From NCBI GenBank assembly GCA_023424995.1, contig JAFADH010000194.1, positions 1-27,559 on the forward strand: 27,559 nt of DNA. Direction: 5' to 3'. The notes beneath the pieces were generated by a model. That model did not search any database, was not told the DNA's origin, and saw only the letters and a list, made by a program, of their open reading frames with translations. How positions within the stretch are numbered: position 1 is the stretch's first letter; each line of letters starts with the position of its first letter. A program made the translations under genes and the position numbers. The DNA comes from Bacillota bacterium. Its GTDB lineage: Bacteria > Bacillota > Clostridia > Lachnospirales > Lachnospiraceae. Positions 1-8,167 of this stretch are shown here, piece by piece.

Positions 1-17
1 TATAAAGTTTTTATACC

Positions 18-2306
18 CTAATCATATTTTTTAACCTCATAGATCCTGATCCATCTGGGGTGCAATACCTCCACATTCCTTAACTGTGTTTTGGAATCAA
101 CGGCATTGCTGTTGTAGGTAACCAGTAATTCCCCTTCCGGTGAGATATGGGGATGTGCCTTCGCATTATAGTTATATACATTACCGGATGCTTCATTTAA
201 AATATTATCTTCGCAATAATAAAGAGGTACAGGATCGTCAAACGGACCCACGGGGGAATCCCCGATACAATATTCCAGCTCCTTTGACATGACATCTTTT
301 GTATAGACCAGCATGTACCTGCCTTTATACCTTCCCGAAGTCATGGGTGTTACACTGAGCTCACAGGATATATGCCCCCTGCTTATAACTGCTTCCGGTT
401 TTAATGCGTCTGTTATCTTGTCTCCCCACTGTTCTCCGTCCCAATAGCTCCATTTGTCAAAATCCGGATACTCCTCCCGCTTTACCCTGGAAACTACCAG
501 GGTCTTAACACCTTTGGACCATTCCTGAGCCCAGCCGTACACATACACATAACCGTCCGGATCGGGAGCTTTTGCCTGAACGGTATTATCCAGGATACCT
601 GCTCCGAACAGGATGATTTGTTTATCATCCCGATAATATAACGGCACATCCGATTGCTTTGTGAAATTTTCCAGATCAGGTTTGCTGTCCGTAATCGGTA
701 TCGTCAATAAATCTGCCTGGGTGGGATTCCACTGATGATCCGGTATAAAGGAAATGATATGGACTTTGTCATCAATGGCTATCCCATCCTCCAACCAGCA
801 CTTATATTCAAAGATATTACCGCCTACGGTATTGTCCAGTATCCGGGTATACCGGTCCGAATACGGTTCTTTCCCATTAAGGAGGGCAACCGTGTGGTTC
901 TTAAATCCAAAAGGTCCCATACCCTTTGTCAGTATGTTAGCACTTCCGATATAGGTATCACTGAAAATAAACATGGTTTTTGAGGTATCCGCAGCACTGC
1001 CGACGGAATCAACTCCGTTTAAAGGAATAGAAAAAATACCGTCCGCACCGAGCCATCCCACATAATTACTCATTAAGCCCGTCCATTCACGTGCGGGCTC
1101 GGAGGCGATTCCTTCCCCCGCATAGAATCTGACTTCACTTAATCCGTATCGTATTTCATTCTCATTATAAAAACCCCAATTTCCCTGATTCACTCCGCCT
1201 TCAGGAATTATTTTAATATATCGTGCACGGATACCGCCAAAGTCTACGACGGAATGATCTCCTGCAAGGTTCGTCGCCTTCTGACCATCAAGTCCTCCGG
1301 CTTTTTCCAACCGGTACGGATAACCCTCTCCCTTTAATTCCGTCCAATCGGTTTTATTAACGGAATATAAGATCCTAACATTCTTTAAGCCCGCATCCTC
1401 ATGACCTTCCCGGTTATAATTCCATACTTCCATTTTTTTAACAGGATATGTTCCGTCCAGGTCAAACATAATCCAGTTGCCGCTTCCGGGATTATGCTCT
1501 GTCAGCCACATGGTTTCAGGCTTATTATCATGCTGATCAGCGGACTTGTTTATGCCGGACATCCCATAGCCGTTCACCGTATTTACCGGAGAGCCTTCCT
1601 CCGTATGGCTTCCGGCGGTGGCAGAAGAGACCAGCGGTTTTCCGTACACTGCTTTATTTTTATATCGGTAAAACCTGACTTCACTTAATCCGAACCTGTT
1701 CTCACCTTCCGTATAGCTGCCCCAGTTTCCCTGATTCACCCTGATGTCCGGAACGATTTTCACATATTTGGCACAGATCCCTTCAAAATCAATGGGAGTA
1801 TTTTTACCGTCATTTAAATTCGTCGGTCCAAGCTCCTTCGAGCCATCCGCTTTTGTTAATACGTAGGGATATCCTTTCCCCTTCAGTTCATGAAAGCTTT
1901 CGCCGTCTGCGGAATAGTAAATCTTTATGTTCCGCAGCCCGGGATTCTGATTCTCTTTTTCGTTATAATTCCAGACAACTGCTTTACCCACCGGCTCAAC
2001 CTGTTCGAACTCAAACAGTATCGCATTCTTATCCCCCGGATTAACTCCGGAGAGCCACATGCCTCTGCCCTTTTTATTGTCATGGGTCTGAAACGGTCCT
2101 TCCAGGCCTGACATGCCATATCCATCCGCAGCATTGTTTGCTGTGGTGACGGAATCCTCATCATCTCCCTCACAGACGGCGGTCACTGCAATTTGAGCTC
2201 CGTACACCGCCTCCCCGTCCGCTGTACTCACCCCCGCGCACCCTGTAAATAAGAAAAAGCATGCCAATACTATCGGTATCCGGCTCGTTCTCTTCTTGAT
2301 AAGCAT
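18..2306 (-). CDS. Exported lipoprotein: two discoidin-like domains followed by a beta-propeller-like (DUF5005/DUF4185-like) module
   Basis: A putative cell-surface glycan-binding or glycan-cleaving lipoprotein of 762 aa. I chose the ATG at 2306 because GGAAGGGG lies 8 nt upstream; an in-frame ATG at 2339 would add 11 hydrophilic residues before the signal sequence. The signal peptide ends in the lipobox FTGC (Cys23), so the protein should be lipid-anchored. Two tandem ~175-residue discoidin (F5/8 C)-like domains follow, at about 35-214 and 219-395, each with a YGMSG stretch, MWL, an NQGNWG motif and GLSEVRFY. The C-terminal ~360 residues begin at GADGIFSIPL and include FIFSDTYIG, ELSVTPMTSGRY and KAHPHIS. 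They match the N-terminal module of the 1005-aa protein encoded at 2562-5579. The family name is from memory; DUF4185 proteins include GH183 arabinanases, but no activity is shown here. It is the last gene of the ABC-transporter operon, behind a 255-bp gap. Confidence 0.85.
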   Translation of the reverse strand: MLIKKRTSRIPIVLACFFLFTGCAGVSTADGEAVYGAQIAVTAVCEGDDEDSVTTANNAADGYGMSGLEGPFQTHDNKKGRGMWLSGVNPGDKNAILFEFEQVEPVGKAVVWNYNEKENQNPGLRNIKIYYSADGESFHELKGKGYPYVLTKADGSKELGPTNLNDGKNTPIDFEGICAKYVKIVPDIRVNQGNWGSYTEGENRFGLSEVRFYRYKNKAVYGKPLVSSATAGSHTEEGSPVNTVNGYGMSGINKSADQHDNKPETMWLTEHNPGSGNWIMFDLDGTYPVKKMEVWNYNREGHEDAGLKNVRILYSVNKTDWTELKGEGYPYRLEKAGGLDGQKATNLAGDHSVVDFGGIRARYIKIIPEGGVNQGNWGFYNENEIRYGLSEVRFYAGEGIASEPAREWTGLMSNYVGWLGADGIFSIPLNGVDSVGSAADTSKTMFIFSDTYIGSANILTKGMGPFGFKNHTVALLNGKEPYSDRYTRILDNTVGGNIFEYKCWLEDGIAIDDKVHIISFIPDHQWNPTQADLLTIPITDSKPDLENFTKQSDVPLYYRDDKQIILFGAGILDNTVQAKAPDPDGYVYVYGWAQEWSKGVKTLVVSRVKREEYPDFDKWSYWDGEQWGDKITDALKPEAVISRGHISCELSVTPMTSGRYKGRYMLVYTKDVMSKELEYCIGDSPVGPFDDPVPLYYCEDNILNEASGNVYNYNAKAHPHISPEGELLVTYNSNAVDSKTQLRNVEVLHPRWIRIYEVKKYD

Positions 2307-2394
2307 ATCATGTTCCCCTTCCTTCATATAAACCCGCATAAGTGAAGCTTGTCTCTAAAGCTCTCTGTAAAATGCTGCTCCAACCCACAAGAAT

Positions 2395-2526
2395 GCTAAT
2401 TACGGGATATTACAAATGACCCTGGGGGAATATGCACAGGGCCATTTGTAATATCGCCGGAAGCTCCGCCGGATATAAGAATTATCCTCTCACAGTAAGA
2501 CTGTCGTGCGGCTGTCCCGTAATCGC
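2395..2526 (-). other. Multi-hairpin intergenic element closed by an inverted repeat
   Basis: In the gap between the 1005-aa gene and the lipoprotein gene, ATTACGGGA (2399-2407) is the exact reverse complement of TCCCGTAAT (2515-2523), and both arms have GC just outside. Inside, read on the minus strand, are a small hairpin ACAGT-CTT-ACTGT (2492-2504), a GGATA/TATCC pair, a CGGA-GCT-TCCG hairpin, and a long hairpin (2406-2455) with a 19-bp stem and 12-nt loop. The long stem has one G-U pair on the minus strand where the plus strand would have an A-C mismatch, so the minus transcript is the better folder. No T-tract follows. It could be a structured leader or attenuator, a transcript-processing element, or a small palindromic mobile repeat. 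Confidence 0.5.
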
Positions 2527-2561
2527 ATATTAGTACATCGTTCTCTAAATACCTATGCATA

Positions 2562-5500
2562 CTAGTAGGTATATACTTCCAGTTCATATATTCTTGCTAT
2601 CTGGTTATCCGCTTGCGTTGCTTTTGTAATATAAAGCCTGATATACCTTGCGGTAAACGGATTTACCGTTCGGTCGGTAGTGCCCGCCGTATTTCCTGTG
2701 ATTATATCGATATCCATCCAGCAGACTCCGTCCAGACTTGCCTGAAGCTTAAAGTCACTGGTATTATATGCCGCACTCTCACCTGCAGCACCGGCATGCT
2801 TTACAATCCAGCGGTTCAGGCGGTAATAATCTCCCAGATCGACGGACAGCCATTTATCTCCGTAATCATAGACACTGCACCACTTATCATTATCCCAGTT
2901 ACCGGCCTTCCCGTCCACCGCCTTCGGGGCACTGCTATCCGATAGTCCGATAGCATGTGCTGTTTTATTCCGGGCTGCATTGGTTCCGGCTCCTATAGAC
3001 GCCGCAGGAGCATCCGAGGGCTGCGCGGTATACACCTCCAGCTCATATATCCTGGAAATCTGGCTGTCACTCTGTGTTGCATTAGTGATGTAGAGTCTGA
3101 CATACTTTGCGGTAAACGGGCTGACCGTCCGGTCGGTTAAGCTGGCTGTATTTCCTGAGACAGTATCAGCATCGAACCAGGTAATACCGTCAAGGCTTCT
3201 CTGCAGCTTGAAATCACGGGTATTATAAGCTGCATCTTCTCCGGCATAACCGGCATGCTTAACTACCCAGCGGTCCAAACTGTAATAATCTCCAAGATCG
3301 ACAGATAACCATTTATCCCCGCTGTCATAGACACTGCACCACTTATCATTATCCCAATTGCCGGCCTTGCCGTCTACCGCCCTGGGTGCACTGCTGTCTG
3401 AAAGTCCGATGGCGTGTGCTGTTTTATTAAGAGCCACATTGATTCCGCCCGGCACTCGTGCAATCGGCAGAGCAGGCGCAGGTAATTCCGTTGTAGGAAG
3501 AGAGGAATCCGCGGTATACAGTTCAAGCTCATAGATCCTGCTATAACCGTCAGAACCCGCATTTGTAATATACAGCCGGACATACCTCACCTCATAGATG
3601 CCGCTCAGCGTCCGGTCCGTCATATTGGCTGTGTTCCCTGTGACAGTATCTACATCCACCCAGGTAAATCCGTCTCTGCTCATCTGCAATTTATAATCCC
3701 GGGTATTGTATGCCGGATTCTCCGATGCATAACCCGCATGCCTGACTACCCACCGGTTCACGTGATATGTCCGTCCAAGATCCAGGGACAGCCACTTATC
3801 CCCCGAATCGAGGCTGCACCATTTGTCATTATCCCAATTGCTTGCATTTCCATCCACTGCTCTGGGAGCCTGGGATTTGGAACCGCTGGCATCGGCCATC
3901 TTATTAAGCGCCACATTGGTACCTGCCGGGGGTTCCGGCAGAGGCGCAACGCTCTGGGGATCCACCGCCCTGCCGAAGACGGTAAATTCATTGACTCTGC
4001 ATTTGCCGTCCGAGCCCGGCTGTGTCCCGTTTGTAATATACAGCCGGACATATCTTGCATTTAACGGAGTAAAGCTCCTTTTTACAATGGATGCCGTATT
4101 ACCGGCCACCGTATCCGCATCTGTCCAGGTCTGACGGTCGGTACTAACCTGTACCTTGAAATCCCTGGTATTATAGCTTGCGGATAAGCCGCCCAGTCCG
4201 GCATTATCCAGACGGTATCGCTCAACACAATACACCTCTCCGAGATCGTATTCCAGCCACTGGGTACCTGTCCCTTCCGATACCCATGCATTATACTGTC
4301 CGATACCGGTATCACATGCCTTCCTGGGATTCTCTGCCGCAATACCGCTTGAACAGGAAGCTGCGGCAGCTACGGATACATTGGCCAGTGCCGGCTGAGC
4401 AGCAAGCTGGTTTAAATCCAGCTCAACAAACCTCGGCCGATAGGTATTATTATCCGTAATCAGATTAAGTCCGCGGTTGACATTATAGCTCACCAGAAGC
4501 TTTCCCGGATCGGACAGGTGGGGATGTGCTTTTGCATTATAGCTGATGGTATCGTCAATGGTCAGAATATCCGGTTCCGGAATCGTATAAAACGGTATAC
4601 CCTCTTCAAAGGGTCCGTAGGGTGTATTGGAGACAGCATATTCAAGGGTATGGGAGCATACGAATTTCTCATACACCAGCATATATTTGCCGCTGTATAT
4701 TCCGGTGGTAATCGGTGTGACGCTTAATTCGGTGGAAATATTCCCCTTTATCTCCGCTAAACTGCTGTCTGCGCTCACAATACCCGTTTTCCAGACGAAA
4801 CCGGTCCAGAAGGTCCATGCTGAGGTATTAGTGTAATCCTGTTTTACCGTTCTTGCCACTACCAGCTTTTTATAGCCTCCCGGATTCATCCGGTAGCCAT
4901 ATATGTAGACATATCCGTCGTTCCCCGTATTGTCAAGGACTCCGATGCCCATGACAATAGAATATCCGTTGCGTTTGTAATATAAGTTATCCTGGTTACC
5001 GGTCATGGTATATCCTGCCCAATCGGCAGTCCCGCCGGAAATCGGTACAGTCAGCATCCGGACACCCTTAGCATCCAGTCCGCTGACCTCCATTGCCAGA
5101 TAATATACATTGCTTCCGATTACAATTCCGTCATTGATCCAGAAGGTCCCCGGTTCCTGCAGCAGATTGGAATAGGACTGCTTACTTCCTCCGGCTCCCC
5201 ATAGGAATTCAATTTTTGACGGGTCCGGTGTTCTGCCTGTTAAAATTGCAGAGGTGTTATTCACCATGCTTGCACTGATGATCTGGTCCGTGGAAGTATT
5301 CACCTGTCCTAAAAAAGTATCCTGAAATGTTAAAATCGTCTTTGTCGTACCGGTCGCTGAAGCCAATGCATCATTTCCGTCCAGCGCAACGGAAAAGATT
5401 CCGTCCGCAGCAAACCAGTCGGAATAACGTTTGAATAGATTATTCCAATCCGTTCGTTCCGTAACCTTAAGCGGTAACCGGACTCCTGATGCTTCCGCTT

Positions 5501-5579
5501 TTCCTGCAGGTATGCAGGCAAGCAGCACTGCCAGGAATAAGGATATCCCAAGCAGCTTGTAACCATTACTCTTTTTCAT
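2562..5579 (-). CDS. Secreted beta-propeller-like protein with four C-terminal discoidin domains
   Basis: A 1005-aa exported protein, probably a glycan-active or glycan-binding enzyme. ATG at 5579 has AAAGGGGG 6 nt upstream. The signal peptide (residues 1-30, hydrophobic core GISLFLAVLLAC, ending AEA) is type I, so unlike its paralogue at 18-2306 it should be released. Residues 35-393 form the propeller-like module (AADGIFSVAL, FQDTFLG, ELSVTPITTGIYSG, YGPFEEG, AKAHPHLS). Four discoidin (F5/8 C) domains follow at about 398-538, 553-690, 712-851 and 865-1005, linked by Pro/Ala-rich segments. Each has a variant of AVDG, NWDNDKWCS, DKWLSxDLG and a closing xxYVRLYIT-type strand. Discoidin domains usually bind carbohydrate. 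No sortase, SLH or dockerin signal is visible. The module resembles DUF5005/DUF4185 proteins by eye; the reaction is unknown. It lies 145 nt downstream of the MalF-type permease gene. Confidence 0.87.
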   Translation of the reverse strand: MKKSNGYKLLGISLFLAVLLACIPAGKAEASGVRLPLKVTERTDWNNLFKRYSDWFAADGIFSVALDGNDALASATGTTKTILTFQDTFLGQVNTSTDQIISASMVNNTSAILTGRTPDPSKIEFLWGAGGSKQSYSNLLQEPGTFWINDGIVIGSNVYYLAMEVSGLDAKGVRMLTVPISGGTADWAGYTMTGNQDNLYYKRNGYSIVMGIGVLDNTGNDGYVYIYGYRMNPGGYKKLVVARTVKQDYTNTSAWTFWTGFVWKTGIVSADSSLAEIKGNISTELSVTPITTGIYSGKYMLVYEKFVCSHTLEYAVSNTPYGPFEEGIPFYTIPEPDILTIDDTISYNAKAHPHLSDPGKLLVSYNVNRGLNLITDNNTYRPRFVELDLNQLAAQPALANVSVAAAASCSSGIAAENPRKACDTGIGQYNAWVSEGTGTQWLEYDLGEVYCVERYRLDNAGLGGLSASYNTRDFKVQVSTDRQTWTDADTVAGNTASIVKRSFTPLNARYVRLYITNGTQPGSDGKCRVNEFTVFGRAVDPQSVAPLPEPPAGTNVALNKMADASGSKSQAPRAVDGNASNWDNDKWCSLDSGDKWLSLDLGRTYHVNRWVVRHAGYASENPAYNTRDYKLQMSRDGFTWVDVDTVTGNTANMTDRTLSGIYEVRYVRLYITNAGSDGYSRIYELELYTADSSLPTTELPAPALPIARVPGGINVALNKTAHAIGLSDSSAPRAVDGKAGNWDNDKWCSVYDSGDKWLSVDLGDYYSLDRWVVKHAGYAGEDAAYNTRDFKLQRSLDGITWFDADTVSGNTASLTDRTVSPFTAKYVRLYITNATQSDSQISRIYELEVYTAQPSDAPAASIGAGTNAARNKTAHAIGLSDSSAPKAVDGKAGNWDNDKWCSVYDYGDKWLSVDLGDYYRLNRWIVKHAGAAGESAAYNTSDFKLQASLDGVCWMDIDIITGNTAGTTDRTVNPFTARYIRLYITKATQADNQIARIYELEVYTY
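2565..4388 (-). repeat. Four tandem discoidin-domain coding repeats
   Basis: Repeat units lie at about 3966-4388, 3510-3923, 3027-3446 and 2565-2987, with a period of about 153-159 codons. The last two copies are nearly identical at the protein level over long stretches (for example NKTAHAIGLSDSSAP then KAVDGKAGNWDNDKWCSVYD or its one-residue variant), whereas the first is clearly diverged. This pattern suggests stepwise growth with the last duplication most recent. Confidence 0.85.
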
Positions 5580-5724
5580 AATAATCCCCCTTTATTCCAT
5601 TATAATAACCGTTTCTATAAAGCCGTTCTTATTCCGGAACAGTTCCCCATTTCGCCATGCAGTCCGATACCCATAACGTTCTGCAATACACGGCTTTTCA
5701 TACCATCTCATAAATAATTTCGAT

Positions 5725-6648
5725 CTATTTCTGATCGCCCTCGTAATATACCCACCGTTTGCTTGTCTTAAATATGCACATGGATAATACCAGAGTTATG
5801 ACTAACAATACCCAGGCCAAGGATGATGCATATCCCATGTTATATTCCTTAAAGGCTTTGTTGTACAGATGTAATGCATAAAAATAGGTGGAATAAGCCG
5901 GACCTCCGTCCGTCATAATAAATGCCTGGCTGAATACCTGTAATCCCCCGATGACACCTGTTATAAGATTAAAAAATATTGTCGGTGAAATCATAGGTAA
6001 CGTAATCTTAAAAAATTGCTTTAAGCTGCCCGCACCATCGATGGAAGCGGATTCATACAAGGACTGCGGTACATCCTGCAAAGCCGCCAAATAAATCAAC
6101 ATACCGCCGCCTACCGTCCAAAGACTCATGAGAATTAAAGAAGGCTTGGACCATGCAGGATTTGATAACCATCCCGGACCTTTAATTCCTATCTGAGATA
6201 ACAAAGTATTAACCATTCCAAAATTAGGCTCTAATAACCACATCCATAGTAGCGCAACAGCAACTGACGACACTACTGTGGGAAGATAGAATATGGTACG
6301 AAAGAACCTCATTCCCTTCACCTTTTGGTTTAGCAGAACAGCGATCAATACGCTTGCAGCGATACCCAGCGGCACACTAATCATCGCATAATAGGTTGTA
6401 TTCCATAATGATTTATGGAATAGCCGATCCTTGGTGAACATAAAAATATAATTATATAAGCCCACCCATTTGGGGGCCTTCATCAAATTATAACTGGTAA
6501 AGCCGTAATATAAAGAAGAACATATGGGAAATAAAGTAAAGATAAAGAAACCCAACAACCATGGTGAGGCAAATAAATATCCCAATATCCCTTCTTTGGT
6601 TTGCATTCGTAATCCGGAGGTTCTTTTCTGTTTGCGAATCACTGACAT
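5725..6648 (-). CDS. Sugar ABC transporter permease, MalF/UgpA type
   Basis: One of the two membrane subunits of a CUT1-type carbohydrate ABC importer, 307 aa. ATG at 6648 has AAAAGGAG 8 nt upstream. Hydrophobic segments include residues 21-47, about 85-107, 116-139, 168-190, 220-240 and 275-295, consistent with six membrane helices. The EAA loop that contacts the ATPase reads ESASIDGAGSLKQFF from residue 199. The N-terminal SPWLLGFFIFTLFP and the FxxxFYLPxVVS-like stretch near 115-127 are typical of the MalF-like subunit. It lies 85 nt downstream of its solute-binding protein gene, with a perfect hairpin between. The partner permease is encoded two genes upstream. No ATPase is encoded nearby, so a shared MsmX/MsiK-type ATPase elsewhere is expected from family knowledge. 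Confidence 0.93.
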   Translation of the reverse strand: MSVIRKQKRTSGLRMQTKEGILGYLFASPWLLGFFIFTLFPICSSLYYGFTSYNLMKAPKWVGLYNYIFMFTKDRLFHKSLWNTTYYAMISVPLGIAASVLIAVLLNQKVKGMRFFRTIFYLPTVVSSVAVALLWMWLLEPNFGMVNTLLSQIGIKGPGWLSNPAWSKPSLILMSLWTVGGGMLIYLAALQDVPQSLYESASIDGAGSLKQFFKITLPMISPTIFFNLITGVIGGLQVFSQAFIMTDGGPAYSTYFYALHLYNKAFKEYNMGYASSLAWVLLVITLVLSMCIFKTSKRWVYYEGDQK

Positions 6649-6685
6649 GTCAAGGACTCCTTTTCAAAATCATACATCTAAGCTG

Positions 6686-6711
6686 GCGAGGCGTGCATTA
6701 ACACGCCTCGC
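6686..6711 (-). promoter_or_regulatory. Perfect intercistronic hairpin between solute-binding protein and permease genes
   Basis: GCGAGGCGTG (6686-6695) and its exact reverse complement (6702-6711) give a 10-bp GC-rich stem with a 6-nt loop in the 85-nt gap. No T-tract follows on the minus strand, so it is more likely an mRNA-stabilising 3' end, or a partial stop that raises the solute-binding protein to permease ratio, than a full terminator. Confidence 0.7.
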
Positions 6712-6733
6712 AGTATCATCCGACAGCTCTTAC

Positions 6734-8092
6734 TTAGTTCTGTGCATTATAATCTTCAATCTGTAATTCAACCGCTGATTGTCCAGCTTCCAATGCTTCC
6801 TGAGGTGTCTTAAGCGCTTGCTGAGCCGCCTGTATTTCAGGCCAGAAAGCTCCCCACCATGCTCTGGCTGCAGGGATAAATTTCTCAAATTTCGCATGAG
6901 AAAGCTCTTCAATAATAATCTCCCAATTGGGATCAGCCAGGAGCTCTTCACTGGTTTCCATCGCTACCTGGTTACCCACCGGCCATTTATTCTGATTTAC
7001 CCAATATTGCTGCGCTTCAATACCTGTCATATAGGAGATGAATTTCCAGGCCGCCTGCGCTTTCACTTCATTATCATGATCAAATATCTCCAGGTTGAAT
7101 CCCGTACCGACTGTTCCGCGGACTCCGCCTGCTGCAGGCAGCGGAATAGTACAAATACCAAAATCAATATCACTTTCCAACAATTTCTTATAAAAGTCGT
7201 CAACATTTATTTCCATTGCTACATAGCCGGCAAGGAAGGGATCAATACCGGTAGAGCTTGTTGTCGTGGTGAACGCCGAAGCCGCTTCTACACCATATTT
7301 GTTGGACATATCCACAAACCATTGCAATGTCTCAAGCTGCTTTGCCGTATTTATGGTCGGGGTGTCGTTCTCATCAAAGAATGTGCCGCCATTCTGATAC
7401 AGGTAATCCTTATAAGCAACATTGCCCATGGAAGGATGGAAGCCCATGACTTGAATTTCACCGTTCTCTCCAATCTTAGTCAGCTTATCTGCGTATTCCG
7501 CAAGCTCCTCCAGTGTCTTCGGCGGCTGCTCAGGATCTAAACCCGCATCACGGAACATCTGCTTATTATATACTAAGATTCGATTACCCCAGGCAAAGGG
7601 TAAGCCATACACGCTGCCTTCATAAGTAACATACTCCTGCGCCGCCTTAAAAAACTGTCCCATATCAAAGCCATCCGCAGCAATATATTGATCCAGATTA
7701 ACCAGAACACCTGCCTCTGCACGGAATGCGTTGTCCTCAAGTGCGTTAAAACCGACATCCGGACCGGTTCCCGCCGGAATAGCCGTATCCATTTTGGACA
7801 GATAATCAAAGAAGCTGATTCCCAAATCTTCCACATAAACCTCATCCTGTGATTCGTTAAAATCCTTGATCAGCTTATCATGTACCGGTTTAAATGCATC
7901 TCCCTCCGGAAAGATATGCCAATAGGTAATCGTCACCTTCTCCTTTGGAGCTTTCGTAGCGTTTGTATCTTCTGTTTTTGTGCCGCCATCTCCCTTTGTA
8001 CCCTCATTTTCTTTATTGCAGGCGGTCATAGATAAGATCATCGCCGCAACCAGCAATAAGGGCATGATTTTTTTACAAAATCTTTTTAACAT
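6734..8092 (-). CDS. Extracellular sugar-binding lipoprotein (ABC solute-binding protein, family 1)
   Basis: The 452-aa receptor of the importer, expected on the outer face of the membrane. ATG at 8092 is preceded by GAGGAGG with a 7-nt spacer. The signal peptide ends in the lipobox MTAC, with Cys25 the lipidated residue, followed by an acidic/Thr-rich linker to about residue 48. The mature part starts KVTITYWHIFPEGDAF and has the usual family-1 features: the GTGPDVGFNALED region, VYGLPFAWGNRILVYNKQMF and the C-terminal AAWKFISYMTG helix. Length fits UgpB/MalE-like proteins. It sits between the two permease genes rather than at the head of the operon, and both intercistronic gaps contain hairpins. 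The ligand cannot be read from the sequence; the genes around it suggest an oligosaccharide. Confidence 0.93.
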   Translation of the reverse strand: MLKRFCKKIMPLLLVAAMILSMTACNKENEGTKGDGGTKTEDTNATKAPKEKVTITYWHIFPEGDAFKPVHDKLIKDFNESQDEVYVEDLGISFFDYLSKMDTAIPAGTGPDVGFNALEDNAFRAEAGVLVNLDQYIAADGFDMGQFFKAAQEYVTYEGSVYGLPFAWGNRILVYNKQMFRDAGLDPEQPPKTLEELAEYADKLTKIGENGEIQVMGFHPSMGNVAYKDYLYQNGGTFFDENDTPTINTAKQLETLQWFVDMSNKYGVEAASAFTTTTSSTGIDPFLAGYVAMEINVDDFYKKLLESDIDFGICTIPLPAAGGVRGTVGTGFNLEIFDHDNEVKAQAAWKFISYMTGIEAQQYWVNQNKWPVGNQVAMETSEELLADPNWEIIIEELSHAKFEKFIPAARAWWGAFWPEIQAAQQALKTPQEALEAGQSAVELQIEDYNAQN

Positions 8093-8132
8093 AATTGTTC
8101 CTCCTCTTGTTTGGATTGTTATTTATTTATTT

Positions 8133-8149
8133 TTCAGTCGGTGACTGAA
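8133..8149 (-). promoter_or_regulatory. Short perfect hairpin upstream of the solute-binding protein gene
   Basis: TTCAGTC-GGT-GACTGAA (7-bp stem, 3-nt loop) lies in the 75-nt gap between the MalG-type permease and the solute-binding protein, about 40 nt before the latter's start. On the minus strand an A-rich stretch follows, so it is not a standard terminator. It may protect or define the 5' end of a processed solute-binding protein transcript. Confidence 0.5.
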
Positions 8150-8167
8150 TAAATACATGGATAGTAA

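Noticed and set aside
2396..2587. 63-aa minus-strand frame between the two exported-protein genes
   Set aside because: Lies across the multi-hairpin element, with no ribosome binding site or family resemblance; base pairing explains the sequence better.
2565..4388. Tandem repeats considered as a CRISPR array
   Set aside because: Repeat unit is about 460 bp, in frame within one gene and diverged; it encodes discoidin domains.
6779..7540. 253-aa open frame on the plus strand
   Set aside because: Wholly antisense to the well-supported solute-binding protein gene, with Cys/Arg-rich composition typical of shadow frames.
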